The notes under the pieces: generated by a model
Told to the model about the DNA's origin: nothing
The model's input: the letters and a program-made list of their open reading frames with translations, nothing else
Databases searched by the model: none
Position numbers and translations under genes: made by a program
Shown here: piece by piece, positions 58,260 to 64,000 of the stretch
Position numbering within the stretch: position 1 is the stretch's first letter
Layout: each line of letters opens with the position of its first letter
From: Pantoea sp. At-9b
GTDB taxonomy: Bacteria; Pseudomonadota; Gammaproteobacteria; Enterobacterales; Enterobacteriaceae
Assembly: GCF_000175935.2 (NCBI RefSeq)
Contig: NC_014837.1
Span: forward strand, 1,488,001 to 1,552,000
DNA: 64,000 nucleotides
Reading direction: 5' to 3'

Positions 58260-60398
58260 TTACTCCGTTGCGAGGGTACGGCGTAGACGCGCAATTTTAG
58301 GCATCAGAGCAATTAACAATCCCAGCTGTTGTAACACCAGTGGCGCTTGCGTCTCGGCACTGGCCGTCATTGCTGTCAGGCGGTGCAGCAGCACTTGCTG
58401 CATCTGCGTGGCCTCCGCATCGCTGACGCGTTCAATTTGCAGAACATCGTCAACAAAGCACACGGCATCATCCAGCAGCTTCAACAGCGTGGCGTCATTT
58501 AACCTGACACGATGAGCGCCCAGCGCTGAAATATAGCTGAGAAAAGAGTGATTCAGACACAGCAACCGGAAGGCATTTTCACGTAACGTTTGCTGATAAC
58601 GCGCTTCATTGCTCATGTTGGATACGACCGAAGCCAGCTCGGCATCGGCGTTGTGCGCATCGCGACGCGCAACACGATAAGCCAGACGGTTATCTTTCCC
58701 CTGATGATATTGCTCCATGATCGCATCAAGGTAGCGGCAGTTGGCATTGAGGGTCCGCTCGGCAACAGCGGGTAACTGGCGGAAGCGCCAGTCCGGCCAG
58801 ACGAAAGCCACCGCCAGCCAGGCGAGGCCGCAGCCGAGCAGGGTATCCACCACGCGTGGCAGTGCGACTTCGAAACCTTCACCCAGCAGGTTGAAGCATA
58901 ATAATACCAGCAGGGTAATAAACAGCGTTGCCTGAGCATACTGTATCTGGCGGAACGCGAAGAACAACACACCGCTGAGCACAATCAACACAAGCTGCCC
59001 TTCAATAGAAGGCACCAGCCACAGTACCGGTAACCCGATGGCAATCCCGGCCAGCGTGCCACCGATACGCAGCGCCAGACGACGTCGGGTGGCATTGTAG
59101 TTTGGCTGGCAGACAAACAGGCTGGTGAGCAGAATCCAATAGCCGCGATGCACACCGGTAATCTGGATAAACCCATAGCCGATGCACAATACCAGCGACA
59201 TCCTCACTGCGTGGCGGAAAAGTGCCGATGACGGTGTGAGATGACGGCTAATGCGCAAGCGAATATCCGCCCAGCCACCTGGGCCGTCGCTGGAAAGATT
59301 GTCATCGCTGGATGTGGCCGGTTGTGCCAGTTGCTGTTCAGATTCGATCGACGCCAGTTGCGCGTCGATGGCGCGCAAATTACGCAGCAACCAGAACAGC
59401 GCGCGAATATGGGCATCGTCCGGGGCATTTTGTTGCAGGCGTTGCAGCGCGGTTTCCAGCCGTTCGAAGGCGCGTTCAACGTGCGTATCATGATGCCAGG
59501 CCTGACGTAAAAACAGGGCTTCAGCTAACTGGCGGCAGGCTTGTGCCTGCATGTTAAGCACGCGCTGGAAGCGAAAAAGCACTTCAGTATAGCGCCAGTC
59601 GTCGCGCAGTTGATGGTATTGCAGATGTGAAGAACTGGCGCGTTCATGAATGTCCTGCGCCACGAAGTAGTAATGCAGGCTGCGTCGGGTACTGCGTGAA
59701 CCACGGTCGCCGCGTAACCGGCTTTGAATGGTACTTTTGGTCAGATTAAGTTGAGCCACCAGCTGACTGTTGACCATGGCAGTAGCAATCAGGTTCGCAT
59801 CATCTTGCTCGCCACCATCAGGATCAAACAGGTTGGCTTTGGCGTCCAGATAACGCGCCAGCTGAGAAAAACTCGCGGCAAGTTGCTCCTGCACTGGACG
59901 TACCGGAAACATGACATGGCCAATCAGGGTCAGTAGGTTGTACCACAAGGCACCTACCAGCAGGAGTGATGGCTGCATCCACCATTGTGAGAACAAGCCC
60001 ACGCCGAGCATGGTATACACCGCAATCAATAGCGCACCAAAGGCGATGGTGGCATAACGCTGGCCGAGCGCACCCAGCAGAATAAACCCCCAGGTGGAGA
60101 GGGCGAGGCCGAGTACGAAAGCCCATGGGTGTGGAAACAGTAATTCAACGGATACCGAAGCGATACAGAAACAGACCAGCGTAATCAGGAGATTGCGCAG
60201 ACGCCCGGCCAGGCGATCATCAAGATCGGCCAGGGCAGCGGCCACCACGCCAAGTGTGAGGGGGATCGTCCACTCAATCTGCTGCAACCACCAGGGAACC
60301 GCTGCACAACCGGCAAGGGCGAAAAAGATGCGCAGCAGATAACGCAAACTGCTGTTAAACAGATAGCGGCGCCAGCCGGGTAAGGCTTCATGCATCAT
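58260..60398 (-). CDS. yccS: YccS, FUSC-family inner-membrane protein
   Basis: Large inner-membrane protein of the YccS/YhfK family (FUSC superfamily, related to aromatic-acid efflux subunits). The protein is 712 residues (E. coli 717). There are two membrane blocks of several helices: about 15-180 (SLRYLLRIFFALAGCAAVPW, GFILLGALGQRYATIAFGAL) and about 395-530 (HRGYWILLTSLFVCQPNYNA, LLGCGLAWLAVAFVWPDWRF). Each is followed by a soluble helical region. The substrate is unknown. yccF lies 9 bases upstream on the same strand. Confidence 0.92.
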   Translation of the reverse strand: MMHEALPGWRRYLFNSSLRYLLRIFFALAGCAAVPWWLQQIEWTIPLTLGVVAAALADLDDRLAGRLRNLLITLVCFCIASVSVELLFPHPWAFVLGLALSTWGFILLGALGQRYATIAFGALLIAVYTMLGVGLFSQWWMQPSLLLVGALWYNLLTLIGHVMFPVRPVQEQLAASFSQLARYLDAKANLFDPDGGEQDDANLIATAMVNSQLVAQLNLTKSTIQSRLRGDRGSRSTRRSLHYYFVAQDIHERASSSHLQYHQLRDDWRYTEVLFRFQRVLNMQAQACRQLAEALFLRQAWHHDTHVERAFERLETALQRLQQNAPDDAHIRALFWLLRNLRAIDAQLASIESEQQLAQPATSSDDNLSSDGPGGWADIRLRISRHLTPSSALFRHAVRMSLVLCIGYGFIQITGVHRGYWILLTSLFVCQPNYNATRRRLALRIGGTLAGIAIGLPVLWLVPSIEGQLVLIVLSGVLFFAFRQIQYAQATLFITLLVLLCFNLLGEGFEVALPRVVDTLLGCGLAWLAVAFVWPDWRFRQLPAVAERTLNANCRYLDAIMEQYHQGKDNRLAYRVARRDAHNADAELASVVSNMSNEARYQQTLRENAFRLLCLNHSFLSYISALGAHRVRLNDATLLKLLDDAVCFVDDVLQIERVSDAEATQMQQVLLHRLTAMTASAETQAPLVLQQLGLLIALMPKIARLRRTLATE

Positions 60399-60407
60399 GA
60401 CTTCGCC

Positions 60408-60851
60408 TTAGTAACGACGACGGGCATTCGCTTCCCGTGCTGCTTGTGCTTCTTCAACAGAGACGACACGGCGGCCGACGGGCCACAGGGCAATGGCGGC
60501 AATTTTGAAATTCGCGATGCCAACAGGAATGCCAATGATGGTCAGGCACTGAACAATACCGGCTGAGATATGCATCAGGCACAACCACCAGCCGAAAAAC
60601 ACCAGCCAAAAGATGTTGAGGAAGGTTCCACCGGCGTTCATCACCTGATTTTTGCTGTCCGGACGCAGCACATCGATATGTACCGCCTCGTTGCCGAATG
60701 GCAGCAACGAAAGTTTAGTTATCTCCCAACAGGAACGCGTTAATGGCAGCGTGAAGATAAGAACGATGCTGACCAGCGTCGCCAGTAACCAGCTCAGGGT
60801 GGTGAAAACACCACCCAGTACAAAGTTGAGAATGTTGAGCACGGTGCGCAT
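60408..60851 (-). CDS. yccF: YccF, small inner-membrane protein
   Basis: A 147-residue membrane protein of the YccF domain family (E. coli 148), function unknown. The start at 60851 (MRTVLNILNFVLGGVFTTLS) matches the family; the longer in-frame start at 60965 overlaps the helD promoter side. Two YccF repeats are seen, each with a membrane hairpin and an NxxxxxxGG-type block: TLPLTRSCWEITKLSLLPFG and IGIPVGIANFKIAAIALWPV. It probably shares an operon with yccS, since the gap is 9 bases, and is divergent from helD. Confidence 0.93.
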   Translation of the reverse strand: MRTVLNILNFVLGGVFTTLSWLLATLVSIVLIFTLPLTRSCWEITKLSLLPFGNEAVHIDVLRPDSKNQVMNAGGTFLNIFWLVFFGWWLCLMHISAGIVQCLTIIGIPVGIANFKIAAIALWPVGRRVVSVEEAQAAREANARRRY

Positions 60852-60974
60852 AACACGATTTTCCTTTTGCAATCCGCAATATGTGTTGCCCAGTTTAGCC
60901 TGTTTTAAGGCTGGAGCGTCAAGGGTCTGACAGGTAAACTGCGCGATAATTCTCTGGCTGAACACGGTGCGGAC

Positions 60975-63029
60975 ATGGAACTGAAAGCAACATCAATGGG
61001 TAAACGTCTGGCTCAGCACCCTTATAATCGCGTGCGCCTGCTGGAAGCAGGGGTGGAAGTTAGCGGCGATCGACACGAATACCTCATCCCTTTCAACCAG
61101 TTACTGGATATCGCTTGCAAGCGAGGTCTGGTGTGGGGAGAGCTGGAATTTTTGCTGCCGGAAGACAAAGTCGTGCGGTTACACGGCACGGAATGGCAGG
61201 AAACGCAGCGTTTTTTTCATTACCTGCAACAAGCCTGGCAACAGTGGAGTCAGGAAATGAGCGAGGTCTGCGTCGAGGTTTTGACGGGATTACAGCAGGA
61301 GATTTTCGCCTTTACCGGGCAGGATCGCTGGCTCAAGCGCAGCGAACTTCAGGCAGTCAAAGAAAACATTACCCGGCAGTTTTCCGCTTTGCCTTTGCCG
61401 ACATCGCGGCTGGAAAAATTCGAGAATTGCCGCGAATTGTGGCAGTTCTGCCAGCAATGGCTCGGGCAGGGTGAAACGGCGATTCGTCAGCGCAACCGTG
61501 AATGGACAGCAAAAATTTTGCAGCAGTACCAGACGTTCTTTTCCACGGTTGAAACCACGCCACTCAATCCTTCGCAGTGTGAAGCGGTGGTCAATGGCGA
61601 AGACGCACTGCTGGTACTGGCAGGGGCTGGCAGCGGGAAAACCTCGGTGCTGGTGGCGCGTGCCGGCTGGTTGCTACAACGTAAACTGGCGCAGCCGGAG
61701 CAAATTCTGCTGTTAGCCTTTGGGCGTCAGGCGGCAGAAGAGATGAATGACCGTATTCAGTCCCGGCTGGGTGAAAACGCGATTCAGGCGCGAACTTTTC
61801 ACGCCCTGGCGTTGCACATTATCCGTGAAGGCAGCAATAAACAGCCTGCCATCAGCAAGCTGGAGAGCGACAGCAAGGCCCGTCGTCAATTGTTGATTGA
61901 GAGCTGGCGCGAACAATGCAACAGCAAAAAAGCCCAGGCCAGCGGCTGGCGTCAATGGTTACAGGAAGAACTGGAATGGGAGATTGCCGAGGGGCCATTC
62001 TGGCAGGATGACAAACTGGCGCAGCGGCTGGCATCGCGCCTGGAGCGCTGGCTGGGACTGATGCGCATGCACGGTGGTGCACAGGCAGCGATGATTGCTG
62101 ACGTCCCCGAGGAGCAACGCGAGCAATTTAGTAAGCGCATTAAGTTGATGGCTCCCATCCTGAAAGCGTGGAAAAGTGCGTTGAAAGCTGAAGGCGCTGT
62201 CGACTTCTCCGGCCTGATCCATCAGGCGATTGCCATTCTGGAAAAAGGGCGATTTATCAGCCCGTGGAAGCATATTCTGGTGGATGAGTTCCAGGATATC
62301 TCACCGCAGCGGGCAGCATTGCTGACGGCGTTACGTCAACAAAATAAGCGTACCTCGCTGTTTGCCGTCGGTGATGACTGGCAGGCGATTTATCGTTTCA
62401 GCGGTGCTGAGATGAGCCTGACGACGGCTTTCCATCACTATTTCGGCGAAGGTGACCGCTGTGTATTGGATACCACCTATCGTTTCAATGATCGCATCGG
62501 TGAGATCGCCAACCGTTTTGTACAACAAAACCCACATCAGCTGCGCAAACCACTGAATAGCCTGACCAAAGGCAATAAAAAATCGGTGACATTGCTGACG
62601 CAGGAACAGCTGGAACCGCTGCTCGATAAGATGAGTGGGTATGTCAAACCGGATGAGCGGGTATTATTGCTGGCGCGCTACCATCATCTGCGCCCGGCAC
62701 TGCTGGATAAAGCCAAAACCCGCTGGCCTAAGCTGCAACTGGATTTTATGACCATTCACGCCAGCAAAGGGCAACAGGCCGATTTTGTCATTTTGCTGGG
62801 GTTGCATGACGGCCGCGATGGTTTCCCGGCGGCGGCACGTGAATCGATCATGGAGCAGGGGTTGCTACCGCAGCCTGAGGCGTTTCCGGACGCTGAGGAG
62901 CGACGTCTGGCTTACGTAGCGCTGACGCGGGCACGTCAGCAGGTTTGGTTGCTGTTCGATAAGGAGCGGCCTTCCGTGTTTGTCGATCATTTCCGCGATT
63001 TAGGTGTACCGCAGAGCAGGAAGGCCTGA
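60975..63029 (+). CDS. helD: DNA helicase IV (HelD)
   Basis: Superfamily 1 (UvrD/Rep-like) 3'-5' DNA helicase. At 684 residues it equals E. coli HelD. An N-terminal ~190-residue region specific to HelD is followed by the motor: Q-motif LNPSQCEAVVNGE, Walker A LAGAGSGKTS (~216-225), motif Ia LLLAFGRQAAEEM, motif II HILVDEFQDISP (~433), motif III AVGDDWQAIYRFSGA, motif V FMTIHASKGQQAD and motif VI YVALTRARQQV. It is divergent from yccF and converges with mgsA, the stops being 4 bases apart. Confidence 0.97.
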   Translation: MELKATSMGKRLAQHPYNRVRLLEAGVEVSGDRHEYLIPFNQLLDIACKRGLVWGELEFLLPEDKVVRLHGTEWQETQRFFHYLQQAWQQWSQEMSEVCVEVLTGLQQEIFAFTGQDRWLKRSELQAVKENITRQFSALPLPTSRLEKFENCRELWQFCQQWLGQGETAIRQRNREWTAKILQQYQTFFSTVETTPLNPSQCEAVVNGEDALLVLAGAGSGKTSVLVARAGWLLQRKLAQPEQILLLAFGRQAAEEMNDRIQSRLGENAIQARTFHALALHIIREGSNKQPAISKLESDSKARRQLLIESWREQCNSKKAQASGWRQWLQEELEWEIAEGPFWQDDKLAQRLASRLERWLGLMRMHGGAQAAMIADVPEEQREQFSKRIKLMAPILKAWKSALKAEGAVDFSGLIHQAIAILEKGRFISPWKHILVDEFQDISPQRAALLTALRQQNKRTSLFAVGDDWQAIYRFSGAEMSLTTAFHHYFGEGDRCVLDTTYRFNDRIGEIANRFVQQNPHQLRKPLNSLTKGNKKSVTLLTQEQLEPLLDKMSGYVKPDERVLLLARYHHLRPALLDKAKTRWPKLQLDFMTIHASKGQQADFVILLGLHDGRDGFPAAARESIMEQGLLPQPEAFPDAEERRLAYVALTRARQQVWLLFDKERPSVFVDHFRDLGVPQSRKA

Positions 63030-63033
63030 GGCG

Positions 63034-63495
63034 TTACGACTGCAGGCGTTCGGCCAGGTAACGTGGATAATCGGGGATCTGGATCTCGACTTCGCTGGCA
63101 AACAGCGGTGACTGGATCAGGAAGTCAGCGGTGGAGCGATTGGTGGCAACCGGGATATTCCACACCGTTGCCAGACGCAGCAGCGCCTTGACGTCCGGAT
63201 CGTGCGGCACGGCATTGAGCGGGTCCCAGAAGAAGAACAGCACATCAATTTTCCCTTCGGAAATTAACGCACCCACCTGCTGATCGCCGCCCATCGGGCC
63301 GCTCAGCATGGCGTTGACATCAAGGCCGGTATGACGGTTGATCAGATTGCCTGTTGTGCCGGTGGCATACAGGACATGCGACTGCAGTGTGCCTTGGTTC
63401 TTCTGCACCCAGTCCAGCAGTGAGGCTTTGCAATGATCATGGGCCACGAGGGCAATATGTTTCTGAATCTTGAGGGTACGAACGGTCTGCTCCAT
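63034..63495 (-). CDS. mgsA: Methylglyoxal synthase MgsA
   Basis: Converts dihydroxyacetone phosphate to methylglyoxal and phosphate, a bypass when sugar phosphates build up. The protein is 153 residues (E. coli 152). Conserved acid-base residues are seen at Asp71 ([12 protein letters not shown]) and at Asp91, His98 and Asp101 ([16 protein letters not shown]). The phosphate site is ATGTTGNLI. gloC, which acts on the glutathione product of methylglyoxal, is also in this window but in a separate transcript. Confidence 0.97.
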   Translation of the reverse strand: MEQTVRTLKIQKHIALVAHDHCKASLLDWVQKNQGTLQSHVLYATGTTGNLINRHTGLDVNAMLSGPMGGDQQVGALISEGKIDVLFFFWDPLNAVPHDPDVKALLRLATVWNIPVATNRSTADFLIQSPLFASEVEIQIPDYPRYLAERLQS

Positions 63496-63562
63496 AGGGC
63501 TTCCTGACTCTTCTCGGGCTAGGTTAGTGATGCACGAGTTTACCCCTGGCGTTTCGTTCCTA

Positions 63563-64000
63563 TCAACTTGCGCGTAAGGTTTTCATCCAGCTAAGAAAAC
63601 GCAGGCGGGTGGCCGCATCAAAACGTTCAAACCAACGCTGAAGTGAGGGCAGGTCGCTGGCTTCCTGCCAGGCGAAATCGGCGTTCAACTGAACATCGGG
63701 CGTGTTGCTGGTTTGCACGGCAAAACGCGGGACGGAGGCGGCCTGGCCATTACGGTTATAATTCAACATGGCTTGCTCAAGGTCGCCACTCGATGGCAAA
63801 GGCAGGCGGTCGCGGATGCTGGCAATCTCTTTACCCTGTTCGTCAACCAGCTGGAAATTCAGTGATTTATCGAAGGCATAACGTTCACGGCGATTGTCCA
63901 GCGCTGGCAGGCGGATCGCCACGGTTTTGCCACTGGCGGTAAAGGTGACAATCATCGGCACAGACTGATAATGCGGGCCGTTGTCTGTCGAGGACGTCGG
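63563..64000 (-). CDS. csgI: CsgI/YccT family periplasmic protein (5' end outside window)
   Basis: DUF2057 family. E. coli CsgI (YccT) is a periplasmic inhibitor of curli subunit polymerisation. The visible 145 residues are the C-terminal two thirds of a ~220-residue protein, and the frame stays open to base 64000. A GTG at 63959-63961 is internal. Matching blocks are [36 protein letters not shown] and [20 protein letters not shown]. Similarity to E. coli is modest. It sits next to mgsA as in E. coli. The curli role is inferred from the family only. Confidence 0.82.
   Translation of the reverse strand, partial: PTSSTDNGPHYQSVPMIVTFTASGKTVAIRLPALDNRRERYAFDKSLNFQLVDEQGKEIASIRDRLPLPSSGDLEQAMLNYNRNGQAASVPRFAVQTSNTPDVQLNADFAWQEASDLPSLQRWFERFDAATRLRFLSWMKTLRAS

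Noticed and set aside
1..64000. CRISPR arrays, tRNA or rRNA genes, prophage or IS elements
   Set aside because: No regular repeat-spacer pattern, cloverleaf-like T-loop sequence, integrase, or transposase was seen on either strand.

Overview
The window looks like chromosomal core DNA of an enterobacterium, most likely Erwiniaceae (Pantoea/Erwinia type). Nearly every protein is a close, same-length relative of an Escherichia coli protein. Gene order follows the E. coli serC to yccT (csgI) segment almost gene for gene. The family call is inference from overall resemblance and from what is missing or added; no rRNA or other taxonomic marker is present. I saw no tRNA, rRNA, CRISPR array, prophage, insertion sequence or transposase.

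Layout. (1) 1-5411: serC (5' end outside the window), aroA, cmk, rpsA, ihfB: serine and aromatic biosynthesis, CMP kinase, ribosomal protein S1, IHF beta. (2) 5565-12890: comEC/ycaI, msbA, lpxK, ycaQ, ycaR, kdsB, a mostly lipid A and Kdo supply run closed by a strong terminator. (3) 12966-15519: ycbJ, elyC (minus strand), cmoM. (4) 15531-22096: mukF, mukE, mukB, overlapping condensin genes. (5) 22179-25392: ldtD, mepK, gloC. (6) 25489-31046, minus strand: aspC, ompF, asnS, pncB. (7) pepN on plus, then the complete sulfonate-sulfur operon ssuEADCB on minus (33971-38226). (8) 38227-41367: an AT-rich gap, then a two-gene module, a family 2 glycosyltransferase and a Wzx-type flippase. In E. coli this ssuE-pyrD interval holds a fimbrial operon, so this is the one clear accessory insertion. 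(9) 41476-52414: pyrD, zapC, ycbX (minus), rlmL, uup, pqiA, pqiB, pqiC and the short gene rmf. (10) 52472-64000: fabA, lonH (minus), matP, ompA, sulA (minus), tfoX/sxy, yccS, yccF (minus), helD, mgsA and the 3' part of csgI (minus).

Functional themes. Much of the window serves the envelope: lipid A flipping and phosphorylation, Kdo activation, ElyC, LdtD, MepK, OmpF, OmpA, the Pqi lipid-transport system and the glycosyltransferase/flippase pair. A second theme is chromosome and division control: MukBEF, MatP, ZapC, SulA, IHF, HelD. Recognisable regulation includes a LexA box at sulA, a FabR-type palindrome at fabA, an E. coli-like ompA promoter with long leader, an OmpR-type upstream region and promoter at ompF, and many intrinsic terminators.

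I found no convincing undescribed multi-gene system. The best lead is the glycosyltransferase-flippase module and its regulatory gap. It has no polymerase, priming transferase or export genes beside it, so it probably serves a polysaccharide pathway encoded elsewhere.
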